From Larix kaempferi (Eukaryota; Streptophyta; Pinopsida; Pinales; Pinaceae), in the NCBI GenBank assembly GCA_027924585.1, contig BSBM01000096.1, positions 186,001 through 250,000 on the forward strand: DNA of 64,000 nucleotides. The letters are read 5' to 3'. Every line of letters begins with the position of its first letter. Within the stretch, counting starts at the first letter, position 1. Positions 1 through 11,130 of the stretch are shown here, piece after piece. The notes under the pieces are model-generated. The model saw only the letters and a program-made list of their open reading frames with translations. It did no database searches and was not told the DNA's origin. A program made the translations under genes and the position numbers.

Positions 1-632
1 CGCATGGTGTGGTGTGGGCAAATGATGCCCCGCGGTGGTGGTGGTATCCATGGGTTCTTTTCAAAGGATATGTATGAGCAGTGGGAGCAGATCCCCCTAT
101 TGATTGATGACTATCCATATGCTGGTATGGATTATCGAGGGGATCAGGAGATGCCTCGATCTCAGGGGCAGGCCTGGGGTTTGGATGGTATGTCTTTATT
201 TTTGGTTCTATACTACATCATGTGTTTGGTTATGAGTATAGTTAGAGATATTTATATGATATTGACTTGGTTCAATTGTGTGATTGTGCAGATGTTGGTC
301 CGGTACCACTGGCTGATCATGTGGGCCATAGAGGACGGGCGATGGTGGTGGTTCCTCCACTTGTAGTGGTACCGCCACCATGTGCTTGAGAGGTTGTGCG
401 CTGTCGAGATGATGCAGTTGAGGGTGTCCGGGAGACTTTGGACATGATCCTAGCAGGAGCGCCCAAGGAGGGGTGGAGAAACTTGGACCGAGACATCGTC
501 AAGCATTGTTTCAATGCTCCTCGGGAGTGGCGTTCTATCCTGCTTAGGGTAGCACTGTTGATGTCCGAAAGGAGGGCTCAGGATCAGGAGGATCCAGAGG
601 ATCTGGAGGATCCTAGGGATCATGATGACTAG
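1..632 (+). pseudogene. Antisense ORF of G1 (plant-mobile-domain type family), C-terminal part
   Basis: This coding region runs opposite to G1 pol and lies just downstream of it. Exon 1 (1-187) contains GGGG followed about 24 residues later by DYPYAGMDYR, which aligns with GGGP...DYLYDGTDFR in the G2 antisense gene. A phase-1 intron is inferred at 188-291 (GTATG ... TGTGCAG). The next exon opens with DVGP, as in G2, and ends at a TAG at 630-632 after an acidic D/E-rich tail. One in-frame TGA lies at 387-389. The N-terminal part is outside the window. Function is unknown; the family resemblance is argued under the G2 copy. Confidence 0.6.
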
Positions 633-749
633 TTGATTGTATATTTTCCCCCAAATGCTGATGAGCATATGGGGACGTATCTTTTTGTACGTCTTTATGT
701 ATTTTTGTATATTGGGTGCTGAGGGCACCTATGACATGTTGACTATATG

Positions 750-751
<2 letters not shown>

Positions 752-781
<30 letters not shown>
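752..781. repeat. (TA)n microsatellite
   Basis: An uninterrupted run of about 15 TA units lies between the end of the antisense ORF and the second RNase H of G1. Confidence 0.95.
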
Positions 782-783
<2 letters not shown>

Positions 784-802
784 TTGGTATATAGTCGTGT
801 AT

Positions 803-1017
803 GCACATGGATGCATTTATTGTCTATTTGTTTGCCCGTGGAGGCATGTCTGATTTTCTGTATGCCCGTGGAGGCACATGTTATGCACGTGGATGCAACA
901 TTTTAATTTTTGTATATGCCTGTGGAGGCACATATTATGCACGTGGATGCACTTTTTTAATTTTGTATATGCTTGTGGAGGCACATGTTATGCATGTGGA
1001 TGCACATTTTGTATTTA
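803..1017. repeat. Minisatellite, about 53-bp unit, in the G1 3' region
   Basis: Three clear units (from about 868) alternate the motifs CGTGGAGGCACATGTTATG and CACGTGGATGCA with a T-rich spacer; a partial, diverged unit precedes them. The array sits exactly between the convergent 3' ends of the second RNase H (minus strand) and the antisense ORF (plus strand). Confidence 0.85.
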
Positions 1018-1023
1018 CTACAT

Positions 1024-1444
1024 GGTTTGATTGGTGTGCCAATCAAGAATGTTGTTTGCCATATGGTCTGCTACACTGTTAGATTCCTTGGGACATGTGT
1101 GAATGAAATGGACTCAAACTGTCGAATCATTTGTTTAGTGCGCAGGAATTTTCTGAATAGACAGGGATTGCGTACTAGTAATCATTGTTGAGCTGGGAAA
1201 CAAGAAGCTGGGAGTCCAAGAAAACGATAAGGTGACTTATGTTCATTTGGAGAGCAGCGGCCAGGAGACCGGTCACGGCATCGTACTCAGCTTGGTTGTT
1301 TGTGGTAGCACCTATGCACACTCCGTCGATGTGGATCAACTCATGTGAAGGGGAATATATTACCCAAGCTGCGGAGGCGATATTGGGAGACCAACGGCTT
1401 GCACCATCAACGAAGCCAACGTAGCAAAGTGGAACAGGATCCAT
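1024..1444 (-). pseudogene. Second (archaeal-type) RNase H of G1, downstream of integrase
   Basis: A separate ORF starts with its own ATG at 1444, about 110 nt after the end of integrase. It shows the RNase H pattern: VDGASR (first Asp), NNQAEYDAV (Glu), FLDSQLLV (second Asp), and, after one stop and a frame change, ADHMANNILDW (final Asp). The same protein follows integrase in G2 (20340-20756). Such additional RNase H domains are known in Tat-lineage elements and are thought to aid removal of the RNA strand during reverse transcription. The in-frame TAG after NNDY and a frameshift near 1070 make this copy defective. Confidence 0.8.
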
Positions 1445-1554
1445 TTGTGGTCATGCAGGAAAAACAAACTTTTAGGTTTTTTGTATATATATATTGAAAA
1501 AAACAAAATAAGACTATACAATTGTGGACCGTGGTGTCCATTAGATTTTCTATG

Positions 1555-2749
1555 GGTAAAATCATTTGAGGTAAAACCCATTACAGGGGTTGCGTAGGGG
1601 GTTTCCTTCTGAGTTGGTCAGAATATATGTCCCCTATCCGAGGCAGGTGTGTATGATATATGGGCCTTGCCACATGGACACGAACTTTCCTTTTCCTGTT
1701 TTGTCATGAGCTTGATCATAGGCAAGTACGAGGTCGCCTTCACTAAATACTCATGGGTGAACATGTTTATCGTAGTGAAGTTTAGATCTGTTCTTGGCGG
1801 CTTCGATTGTTTGGAGAGCTGTGCGGCAATCTTTGTCGGCCTGCTCTAAAAGAAGCAAGCATTCTTCAATCATTGATGTATTGGGGAGAAGTTCTACAGA
1901 CATTCGTAATGTGGGTATCTGGCATTCAATGGGGAGGATAGATTCCATGCCATGAACTAAATGGAATGGGGTAAAGCCGGTGGCGGACTTGGTCGACGTG
2001 CGGTAAGACCATAATGCGGGAAAAATCATGTGATGCCAATTGGATCTATGTTTGTCGATGGTGCGTTGGAGGATGGTTTTCAAAATTTTGTTAACGACTT
2101 CGACTTGGCCGTTACCTTGGGGGTAGTAGGAGGAGGAGAAATGGTGTTCAAACTTAAGAAGTGTGGACAATTCTCTCCAAACGAAGTCTTGAAAGTGAGA
2201 GCCATGGTCTGAGATGAGATGTTTTGGTACTCCGAAACGAGCAATAACATGGTTGAGGAAAAAGAGGGCTGCAGTATCGGCTGTGCAATTGTAAGTAGGC
2301 ATGGCCTTCGCCCATTTGGTAAAGTAATCAATAGCTACAATAATGTGTTTGTGGTCGTCGGCTGATGTGGGATTGCAATCCATGAAGTCGATGGCCCATT
2401 TGCAAAATGGTCCAGCGGTGACGACCGGATGAAGGGGGGCAGGGGGGGTTCTTGCCTTTGGGGCAAAGAGCTGGCAGTTTTGGCAGTGTTTGACTGCTAT
2501 GATACAATCAGTGAATAATGATGGCCAAAAATAACCGGCACGGATTACCTTTTGGGCGGTGGCCATTCCTGAAAAATGACTGTCGTAGGCACCGCTATGA
2601 CAGTCATTAAGGACTTGTTCTGCTTCGTCTTGGGAAACGCATCGTCGTAAGATTGTGTCGACGCCACGTCGATAGAGGACATCACCCAAGAGGAGATAAT
2701 GGGTGGCATGGTGACGGATGCATCGGCGTCTGTCACGATCGATGTTGGG
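1555..2749 (-). pseudogene. Integrase of G1
   Basis: The main open stretch is 2689-1751. The N-terminal HHCC zinc finger is visible (CHSGAYDSH, then KHCQNC), followed by the DDE catalytic core: Asp in WAIDFMDC, Asp in ISDHGSHF and Glu in GQVEVVNK. Past a stop near 1750 the frame continues into a C-terminal GPY/F-type module (MWQGPY) ending about 1555, with one further stop. Integrase joins element cDNA to the chromosome. It follows RT and RNase H directly, as in Ty3/gypsy. Confidence 0.88.
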
Positions 2750-3354
2750 TCAAAATTTCTCTGTGCGGAGGTATACCAAAATGTCGCCATACCAAGGGTC
2801 GTCCGACAAGATAATGAACAAATGTTCGTCAATTAGATCAATATGGATAATTGGTGATGATGACGATGATGGTAAATCCGTAATGAGCTGAGCGAGTGCT
2901 AATGCTTTAGTACTTTTCAGTGTTTTGAAAGTTAGGTCATATTCGTGTAAGATGATCACCCATTTGGCAACACGGCCTTGTAGAAGGCGACGATTCAAGA
3001 GATATACCATTGGGTTGGAATTGTCCACAACCGTGGTGTGGCTGAGAAGGATGTAATGTTGCAGCTTTTGTACTGAAAGACGACAGCGAGGGCCATCTTT
3101 TCTTCATGTGGGTAGTGGAGTGGTGGACCTGACAAGGTCTATCTCACATAAAAAATGACGTGCTCTTGGAGAACGGAGTCTTCTTAGATGAGTACTCCGG
3201 AAACGGCGTAATCTGATGCCGAAATGTAAAGGGTAAAGTCTTTCGTGAAATCTGGGGGAGAAATCAATGGGGCACTTGTAAGTGCTTTTTTCAGGTCTAT
3301 GAAGGCTACTTTTGCTTGGTCGTCCCATACAAAGCGGGTGTGAAGACATAGCAA
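2750..3354 (-). pseudogene. RNase H domain of G1 pol
   Basis: This is the gypsy-type RNase H region directly after RT. Recognisable blocks are YISASDYAVSGVL and HVIFY, followed by the connection segment WVIILHEYDLTFK and DDPWYGDILVYL. Several stops and frame changes lie between 3354 and 3028; 3028-2750 is open. The homologous part of G2 is at 10985-11544, where the corresponding words are easily aligned. Confidence 0.7.
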
Positions 3355-4185
3355 TCAGAGGAAACCATGTACTGTGGTTGCATAGTCTGGTACAAAACGA
3401 GGAAGGAAGTTGGATTTCCCTTGGAGTCTTTGGAGTTGTCTTAATGTACGTGGTGAGGGGAGGTCGACTATGGCTTGAACTTTTAGAGGGTCAACGGTGA
3501 TCCCTTTTTCTGAAATGACAAATCCCAGTAGGCGGCCTACTGTAATGCAAAATATGCATTTAAGCAGGTTCAAGCGGATTTTGTATTTGTGACAACGCAA
3601 GAAAACCTGTCGGAGATCTTCTAAGTGGTTAGATCGTTTCTTAGATTGGGCAGTGAGGTCATCAAGATAAACTTTAATGATTTTATGCAGATCATGAAAG
3701 AAATAAGTCATGGCTCATTGGAAAGTGGCTCCCTCATTATTGAGACTAAAAGGCATGATGCAATAGGAGAAGGTGCCCCATTGGGTGGTAAAAGTGGTCT
3801 TGTATTGATCTTCTTTATGGATTTTGATTTGGTTATATCTAGAGAAACCATCCATAAAAGAGAGTACCTCATGTCCCGCACACTCATCGATTAGTTGGTC
3901 AATAAATGGTGTGGGGAAGTTGTCTTTGGGACAAGCTAGGTTGAGGTCTCGGAAGTCAGTACAGATGCGGATGGTGCCGACTTTCTTATTAACAGGTACT
4001 GGATTTGAAACCCAGGTGGTATATGTAATCGGGTATATGAAACCTGCTGCTCGTAGCTTCTCGATTTTTGCTTTAACAGCTGGAAGCTTGGATGGGTGAA
4101 TGGGACGTTGTTTCTGGGGAACCGGTGATACATTGGGACAAGTGTCTATGTGATGTTCCATGATGGTAGGATCAAGACCCGGCAT
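3355..4185 (-). pseudogene. Reverse transcriptase of G1
   Basis: The RT blocks appear in order: a lead-in with KIEKLRAAGFIYP, then ICTDFRDLNLACPKDNFP, the first catalytic Asp in FMDGFSRYNQI, the thumb-side block GTFSYCIMPFSL, and the catalytic pair in YLDDL. A stop after the GATFQ block (3715) splits the sequence into two in-frame halves, 4185-3715 and 3711-3355. The stop aside, catalytic residues are kept. A frameshift near 4190 separates it from the upstream linker. Confidence 0.9.
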
Positions 4186-5500
4186 CTAGGTTTAAGACTA
4201 GGTGAAGACATCTCGAAACTCTTGGAAGAGTTTTTATAAGCTTGGGTTTCTTTCTCAGTGCAAGATGCACCCAAAGAGATAAGATCAGGATTTCCGGGGG
4301 TGGTGGAGATATCATTTTTATAATGGGTGAAATGTTAGCCATGTTACCTTCCTCGAAGGATTCTGGGGCTGGTATTGGATCTTTGAACCAATCGACCTTA
4401 GTTGGTAAGAAGTCTTTGGATTCAACAGATAGTTGGTTCACCGTGGTGGACGTAGACGCCTCAGGGAGGAAGTATGATTGATGGTGCATATCATACCAAG
4501 GGTAATCCGGTGTAGTGAGTGTTTCTAGAATCTCCTCATCAGTGTGAAAGTAGTCGGTCCATAAATTCAGTGGTTCAGGTTTATAAGTAGTCGAAATCAT
4601 GTAAATGGTAGTGATTTCTTCTGAATGGCACGATTCTAGAGGGAAAATTTCCTCAACAAGTGGGGGGGATATCTCTAGGTCGGCATTATTCATCTCATAT
4701 AGGGATGCTCTATAATCTGGGAGATCCAGGCACTAATGTGAATAATGACCATAGATTCCGCATATTGCACAAGGGTGTTTTGTGCGCAATGATTTGTCAC
4801 GAGGTTGAGATGGTAACTCTAATTTGACAACTGGAATGTTGACGTCATCGTCCAACATATTCATGTGTTCTTGAAGTGCTGGTAGTTGTGGACATAGATG
4901 TGTGGCGTGGCCAATATCATCGCACAAGGAGCACTTAGGGAGTACACGGGTTGGGGGATTCTTGGCCAATTTAGGAGTCACTGGGGGGGTGCGAGTTGTG
5001 GGTGCTGTGTTGTAGGTTTGAGGACCTCTGCCCCCAGTGTGGCGGGATTGAGGGGGGACATAAGTAGATGTCGATGCAGTGCCCCCTGTTGGAATTGATC
5101 GGTTTTGTGGGTTCGAAACACCAGGTGGTGGGCGATTTTGGTGGTTTGGTATGCCAGGTGGTGGATGGTTGGACATATTCACGGGTTGTACCAGTTGTAA
5201 AACAACGGTCGGAGTCGGCGGGGGGTTTGGTGCAGGAAAGTACCATATTGGTAACCCTATTGTTAAACCTAGGCAGTTGAGTGTAGCCATTACTGGCGAG
5301 CTGACAACTCCTGAAAATGGAAACAAGAATGGGATTGTGTGAATCGGTGTTGTTCTGATATGACTAGGAATGATGCGTGCTAGTGGCGGTGGTTGAGGTT
5401 GTTGAGGATGTTGTTGTTCATTGTACGATAAGGTGCAAAAATCGGATACTTTAGCTACCTGTGGAGGAGGTGGAATAGAATGGAAAGTGGCGGTCATGGG
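4186..5500 (-). pseudogene. Proline-rich linker with two CCHC zinc knuckles between PR and RT (G1)
   Basis: Between protease and RT the ORF is rich in Pro, Gln and Asn (repeated PPGVSNPQNR-like units near 5160-5080). It carries one complete zinc knuckle, CSLCDDIGHATHLC (C-x2-C-x4-H-x4-C, near 4940-4900), and a second, CAICGIYGHYSH, interrupted by a TAG at 4733-4735 just before its last Cys. After the stop the frame continues with DLPDYRASLYEMN and an acidic stretch to about 4190. These are in addition to the zinc knuckle in gag. The function of a PR-RT linker of this kind is unknown to me. Confidence 0.6.
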
Positions 5501-5559
5501 GGTATCCGAATATATCTCGGGTCCGACTGATGAGACAAACGATGTTGGTGAACTAAGAA

Positions 5560-6060
5560 CGAGTTGTTCGATCATGGGTAGAACATTCTCTGGTGCTGCG
5601 GGGGCATTGGGATCATAGTATGTAATCTGGTCTATTTTGATTACGCATCCTTCATGGGGGAACATCATGATGTGGAAAACTGAAGAAGCGACATCTTTCA
5701 TCTTATACATGTAGCTTCGTCCCAGAAGGAGATTGTAATCAAGTTGGCCGTTAATGACCTCTATATCTATGAGAACCAATTTACCCCCAAGTTGTATGGG
5801 TACGTTCACTAGCAAACCTTGAGGTTGAGCTGCACGGCCATCATATACTCGTAATGCGGTAGTGGACGGTTGTAATGTTGGGGATCGAAGTTTTTGCCAT
5901 ACGAAAGTTGACATAACGCAGGTAGAGGCCCTTTCATCGATTATGCATCGATGAACGACGAGGTTGCGAATGGAGATGGAAACTTGAAAAACTAGAGATG
6001 CAGGCATGTGAGGTTCAGCTTGTTCTAAGTCGAAATCCATCATGTTAGAGTCGTTAGGAT
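5560..6060 (-). pseudogene. Aspartic protease of G1
   Basis: The retropepsin-like core reads CIIDERASTCVMS, where the family norm is D-[ST]-G-A-S, so the active-site Gly is changed to Arg. It is followed by the flap-like region and by LDYNLLLGRSYM, matching the conserved ILGR/LLGRxWM block. It lies in the frame that also holds gag and the zinc knuckles, so PR was probably made as part of a gag-pol precursor. This copy would be inactive. Confidence 0.75.
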
Positions 6061-6529
6061 CTATGGCACCGATGGTAGATAACAACAACTTTCTCCGTGC
6101 AGGACAATTCTTTAAGATTTCAAGAGCGAACATAGCAGCGGGGGACTGAGCTAAATCCTCTACGATTTTGTAGTTGGAAGCTGCACGAGCGTTCGGGTTA
6201 TTGCTAATCTGTCTCAAAGGGAAACGAGGTGCTTTGGGTCCTCCGTCCATGGGAATAGTGGGTATGCGAAGTGGTTGATCAGTTGGGAGAGTACTCGACG
6301 ATGGGTAGGTAGGTGTGGTCTCCGGGGTGGGTCCATATTGATTGCAATGGGTTTGAAGATTGACATCATTGGATGATATCATGAGCAAATGGTGAGTGTT
6401 GGACTCAGCGTGCTGGTAATCGGCGGATGCATAGGTAATTTGCTGCTGTGGTGCAGCGGATGCTTGAGGGGGATCATTCGGACGAGTGTTTACCACGCGT
6501 TGGTTTGGTAAGTGGTTTTGCAATATCAT

Positions 6530-8446
6530 GGGTTGTTGCTAAGGAGGAGGTGTTGGCTGTGTAGCATGTCCTTGCCGTTGGGCATTGTCGGTCCAGAGTT
6601 GACGTGCACGATCTAAATGGGGACAATTATGTGTGTAATGGCCGTAGACCCTGCATATGGAACACGGATGGTTCGTTCTTAAGTTATTATTTCTAGCCTT
6701 TTTTGGTGGGCGATCAGGATTTTGGTTGGGGGGAGCAGCATTATTGTTATTTGGAGGATTAGGTGGTGGTGCACCTTGGTTATGTTGCTAGTTATTTCCG
6801 CGGTTACATCCTCTTCCACGGTTTGGTTGACCTCCTTGGTTACGCTGATGGTTCTGGTTTGGGGGTTGGTTATGTTGTGCGTAAACATGCCCTTGGGTAG
6901 TAGGTGGGTTTTGGGGTCGTGTCGGCTCTGGAGCAGATTGTGGTGGGTAGTAAACAAGAGGGTTCGGAGGTGGCCCTGCTGGTTGCTGTTGTGGATAAGT
7001 TAGAGCTGCTGGAATGTTTGGAGCAAGAGGTGCTGCCTGCGGAGGATAATAAGCCACTTGGGTTTGTAGCTGAACCGGAGTCTGGTGGGCCGGTTGGTTA
7101 TAATATGGAGCTGGCGCATAAGTTGGTGGTGCATGCCCATAACATTGTGGTGGACACGAAGGTCCATGGATGTGATGGTTGTGTGTTATGGGAGCATACG
7201 AAGTTGTAGCCGCAGAATTGGATGAAGCCCTAGAAAGGTATGGAGTGTTGTTTGTACTCATTATGGTAAAAGGTTTATTTTGTGTCGTGACTTGGCTGAT
7301 AATACCATCAACGGCATGGGATGCCCCCGGAGCGTCACCTCGTGGGGCGTCGGATATGATAGTGTAGAGATAGCCTGACTGGGCATAAATCAGGTCGAAT
7401 TGCTAAGCTTTTAAGATAGCTTCTTCTTCTAACTGGGGTCGTTCGGAAGCTACATCTTTGGCTATGAGGGATAGGATTGATTTGAGAAACCAATCCAAAA
7501 ATATACGATCATCAAGCTTTATCTTGCAGAGGCTATGACACTTACGCCACTCATGGATATGGTCGGTGATGTGGGGAGCCGTGTTTTGTCTACAAGACAA
7601 AAGTATTTCAACTCCTGCATCATAGCGTACAGGTAACTAAAAAAACTGGGGGAAAATGGAGGCGAGGGACGTAAATGTATGGTGGGTCACATGTGGTTGC
7701 TTAATGTACCACTTGGCTGCAGAGCCAGTGAACGTTCGTTGCAAAAGTCTTAGTCTAATGGAGTCATCCACTATGGAGTTAGAGGAACACCATAGATGAA
7801 ATGACATTATGTGGTTTTGGGGATCTTCCTCGGATTTTCCTTCAAACTTTGGGATGTTTGAGGGAAGTTTTGTAGGCATGGGTGGCCATGTAGGGTTGTG
7901 TCTGATAGGATCGTTGGTTAACTTGGCTAGGTCTGGCAAGTTCAAACTAGCCATGTATGGTAGACTAGTAGATGGGTGTGGTGTAGTGACTGGGACATAA
8001 CTGTTAATGGTAGCATTATGTAGTGGTTTAGTGGCCCCTAACGGTATGCTAGGTATGGCAGGTATATGTCCTCCAACCGATGTGGTGTGGAGAGGACCTG
8101 CGCTCCCAAGTGCAACATGGGTTGCAAAGGGGATACGAATAGTGCCAGGAATTCCTTGGATCTGGGTTGTGGTAATGAGAGGGGGTGTGACCCCTATGTT
8201 GGGCATACCCATAATAGGTGGTGGGCCTGTGTTTGGCATACCTAAAGGGGGAATGGTCCCTATATTAGGCATGCCTAATGGGTTTGTTGTTACCGTGGGT
8301 GGCACAGTAGTAGTAGGGTTTGTTGATGTATCTCCAATAGCACTGGTGAAAAGGGGGTCGTATTGTGATCCAACCATCGGGTTGGTTGGTGGTGTTTCAG
8401 TAGGGTGTTCGGATTCAGCCTCAGAATCAGATGTGAAGTGTGGCAT
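6530..8446 (-). pseudogene. Gag polyprotein of G1
   Basis: The ATG at 8446 begins an acidic, Pro/Thr/Gly-rich N-terminus with repeated GMPN-type units. It leads to a retrotransposon gag core (IPKFEGKSEEDPQNH, then LRLLQRTFTGSAAKWY). The frame continues through stops at 7637 and 7403 into a Pro/Gln/Asn-rich tail, another stop at 6788, and the zinc knuckle CSICRVYGHYTHNC near 6664-6620. Gag forms the virus-like particle, and the zinc knuckle binds RNA. Three in-frame stops but no frame change are seen between 8446 and 6530. Confidence 0.8.
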
Positions 8447-8713
8447 GTCAGAATCGGATGACTGTGTTCTATGCTATGACGTGTCGAGTCAAGGGATAAA
8501 TATCTATGTCTATGACGTGTAGAGTCAAGTGTACCGGACTGAGGGGGTTCACCCTGAAAACGGCGAGAGCGTCTTAAATTCTCAATGGTGAGAAATGTAT
8601 AAAAATTTCAGTGGATGGTGGTGATGTAAAAAACTCAAAACCCTAGTGCAACAATGTGTGCAATAGGGGAGTGAAAAAATAATGGCTCTCAGGCCAACAA
8701 CCAACCTCAAAGA

Positions 8714-8745
8714 CACTTATTATAACAGTTGTGCTATAATAAGTG
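8714..8745. repeat. Perfect inverted repeat (11-bp stem, 10-nt loop)
   Basis: CACTTATTATA at 8714-8724 is the exact reverse complement of TATAATAAGTG at 8735-8745. It lies in the G1 leader. Confidence 0.9.
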
Positions 8746-9879
8746 GAGGGATCCAAAAAAGTGGTCAGAATACCAAAAGTCAAACAGTTCCTAGAAAAAA
8801 GTGGTGCTTAGTAGACCAAAGGTGGGTATTGTATCATGCAAACACCTAACTAGAAGTATTGTGAGTCGAAAAACTATATCCTCTACAAGGTGATGAAATA
8901 CAAGTCAGACAATATAAAGTGTAGAATCAACGGCTAGATATCCCCCTACCAGGAGGGACACCGGGTAGACAATCCTAAAGAATGGCAACTAGGATACCCC
9001 GTTCATGACATGTTCGGTTGGGTGAATCTGCAGTTTGGTTCTATCGCCACTGTACCCCCATCCGGGTGTACACCGAGAACTTTGAAAGGTATCCTTCGAT
9101 TACTGAATGGATTGCGGTATTCCACTCAGGCTTCCGGAACTAGTCTGGCTACTTCAACCCTCATAAGGGAGAGGCCTTCTCGATAAATTGGTTGATAACC
9201 GTGTCAAAATTATAAGAGATTTTTGGGACCCTAAAAGACAACCACTATGTCTCAGATGTAAATAATTGAGGGGTGTTATTGGTACACCTATCCCCTCAAT
9301 CCTACCTAACTACACGATTCTTTTAAGTGCTCCCCAAGTGGGGTTAAAAAGTTTGTTGAGTTAAGGTAGATTTTAAGGCTCAGTTTAAATATGTGGCAGA
9401 TTGGGTGCATGTGTGATTATTTAACTGAAAATGATTTGCCTCCCTTGGGCGATTGATTACAAATGAAAAAATAAGACGTTTCCAGTTTGCAAAAAATAGA
9501 GGCGTTTTCAAAATGTAAATGCTTTAAAAAAAATTCAAAAATGATGGATTTTTGAAATAATTTTACAGGAAAGCAAATAACATAAAATTTCAAGAAATAA
9601 ATGGATTTCTTAAAACATTGCTTGGGAAAACTATTGAGCAAATTTAAAGTGAAACCTATGAACTAAAAATAGTGCTAAAAATCTTTCTTTCACTTACTGA
9701 AAATTTTTAAAAAGACTTTTTAATGGAGCATATATAAATAGAAAATGATTCACTATGGCTGTAAAAATGCAGAAAAAATAATGCTGGAAAATAGGCTAAA
9801 TGGGCAAAAAATACAGCAAAATTTTTTCTAAACAATTGGCCGAATTCAAAATAACAGCATCGCGGGTTTTAGGGAAAAA

Positions 9880-10090
9880 GCCATGATGTGCATCGTGGGT
9901 TTCAGCCGCGAAGTCACGATGTGCAGCACAGAAAATGGTCGCGAAGCCACGATGATCAGTGCGAAAAAAGGCCACGAAGCCACGATGTGTAGCGCGGAAA
10001 ATGGCCGCGAAGCCGCAATGTGCAGCGCGAAAAAAGGCCACGAAGCCGCGGCGCACCGCGCGGAAAAAGGTCGCGAGGTCGCGATGAGCT
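9880..10090. repeat. 33-bp tandem repeat in G1 leader
   Basis: About six units of a GC-richer sequence of the form GCGxAAAAxGGCCACGAAGCCACGATGTGxA are visible. On the minus strand they read through as an 11-residue repeat of the type RAxHRGFxAFF. Base composition differs strongly from the surrounding AT-rich leader. Confidence 0.85.
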
Positions 10091-10313
10091 ACACGATTGT
10101 CGGGCGAAAAGACGCAAGGCAAAAATGGAAAAAAGTTGCCAAAAAATGAACCCAAAAAATGAAGTTTCGGGCTGTTTAAAGGGCACAGAAAGGGCCAAAA
10201 GCTAGTGCAGCAATGGATCTGCTGCCTAGGATGGTAGATCTGTAAATTAAAATAATTAAAAACTAACAAAAACTAAGGTCTAAATCAAAAAACCAAGGTC
10301 CAAGAATTCGAAG

Positions 10314-10328
10314 CCAACGGAGTCGCCA
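10314..10328 (-). other. Primer-binding site of G1
   Basis: Five nucleotides inside the LTR edge, the minus strand reads TGGCGACTCCGTTGG, whose complement ends in CGCCA as a tRNA 3' end should. It is not the initiator-Met type. Tat-lineage elements often use tRNA-Arg; the tRNA identity here is not established. Confidence 0.6.
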
Positions 10329-10333
10329 AAAAC

Positions 10334-10984
10334 TGTTGCTTGGTTTTTCAACCAAGCACGTGCAAGGATGCACCTATCAACAATGTGATAGAAGTTTCAA
10401 TATAGAAAGTAAAAACGATTATGAATTAAATCTAAACTAACATGTGCATATAACAATAAACTTGAAAATATTTGAGAACAAGAACAAGAAACGAAAATAA
10501 AAAATGACTTTTGTATTGCAGTACCTCAAATGGTGAGGATGTTTGGTGTTGAGCAGCTCCAAGGTTGAGATGCTCTAGGCTCCAATGGTCTCTTCTCCAA
10601 GATTGCTACAATGGTCAAAGAACTCAAGAGAGATTTTGACAGCATGAGGATAGGATGATGGATGGATGGAAAGTGAGGAGCCCCTACCACCTTTTTATAG
10701 TTTTTGGTGGTGGGGAATACCATTATGGTTTTGAGAAAACCAATGGTATTGACCAACATGGTTTAGGTACCTTTTTCCCTCTTTTTTTCTTTTTTTCTTT
10801 TTTGAATATTTTTATTCCCTTTTAATATTTTTGGGAATTCTGGACCCTTTTTGAGGGAAAAAAGGGTGTATTATGGTCTTTTGGTGACCTTTTGATGGCT
10901 TTAGAGGCTCAAATGGTGGAAAAGTGGACAAATGGGTCATGTGAATAAGGAAATGAGCTAGTGAGCACTTTTTGGGTGTTAACA
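10334..10984 (-). repeat. 5' LTR of G1 (651 bp)
   Basis: On the minus strand it begins TGTTAACACCCAAAAAGTGC and ends AACCAAGCAACA. The same start, and a homologous body and end, form the solo LTR at 25263-25987. A TATA-like AACTATAAAAAGG (minus strand) lies near 10700. The terminus is a hairpin, TGCTTGGTT-tttc-AACCAAGCA, at 10337-10358. The flanking CCCGT (10985-10989) would be one copy of the target duplication; the other is outside the window. Confidence 0.8.
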
Positions 10985-11040
10985 CCCGTAATCCAACTGC
11001 CAAACTATTTCCAAGATTACATCTTATATCTCGCCGCTTC

Positions 11041-11130
11041 TGCTACAGGAGGATCAAAATGCCATGGTTTTGCTACAGGAGGATCAAAATGCCATGGTTT
11101 TGGTACAGGAGGATCAAAATGCCTAGGAAC
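11041..11130. repeat. Triplicated 30-bp unit inside G2 RNase H
   Basis: Units at 11041-11070 and 11071-11100 are identical; a third at 11101-11130 is diverged at its start and end. The third unit continues into the normal RNase H reading frame, so two units are extra. The length is a multiple of three and keeps the frame. Confidence 0.92.

Larger units (their letters stand above)
8447..10333 (-). other. 5' leader of G1, non-coding
   Basis: A long untranslated leader lies between primer-binding site and gag. It contains a short direct duplication (TATGACGTGT.GAGTCAAG at about 8476 and 8510), a hairpin (8714-8745) and a 33-bp tandem array (9880-10090). I see no other gene-like content. Confidence 0.7.
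1..10984 (-). mobile_element. Ty3/gypsy retrotransposon G1, Tat-like, partial (3' end outside window)
   Basis: Read on the minus strand the order is 5' LTR (10984-10334), primer-binding site, about 1.9 kb leader, gag with zinc knuckle, protease, reverse transcriptase, RNase H, integrase, then a second RNase H and an antisense ORF on the plus strand. RT before integrase is the Ty3/gypsy order. The second, archaeal-type RNase H and the antisense ORF are known traits of the Tat lineage of plant Ty3/gypsy elements. The 3' LTR is not seen and should lie below base 1. The 5' LTR edge at 10984 abuts RNase H coding sequence of G2, so G1 was inserted into G2. Several in-frame stops and at least two frameshifts make it defective. 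Confidence 0.85.

Noticed and set aside
8007-8522. 171-codon plus-strand ORF rich in Gly, Val and Met
   Set aside because: Antisense shadow of the Pro/Thr-rich gag N-terminus of G1.
9417-9641. Phe/Lys-rich minus-strand ORF in the G1 leader
   Set aside because: AT-rich composition explains it; no domain or relation to neighbours.
9796-10269. 157-codon ORF with 11-residue repeats
   Set aside because: It is produced by the 33-bp tandem array, whose length is a multiple of three; no evidence of a protein.
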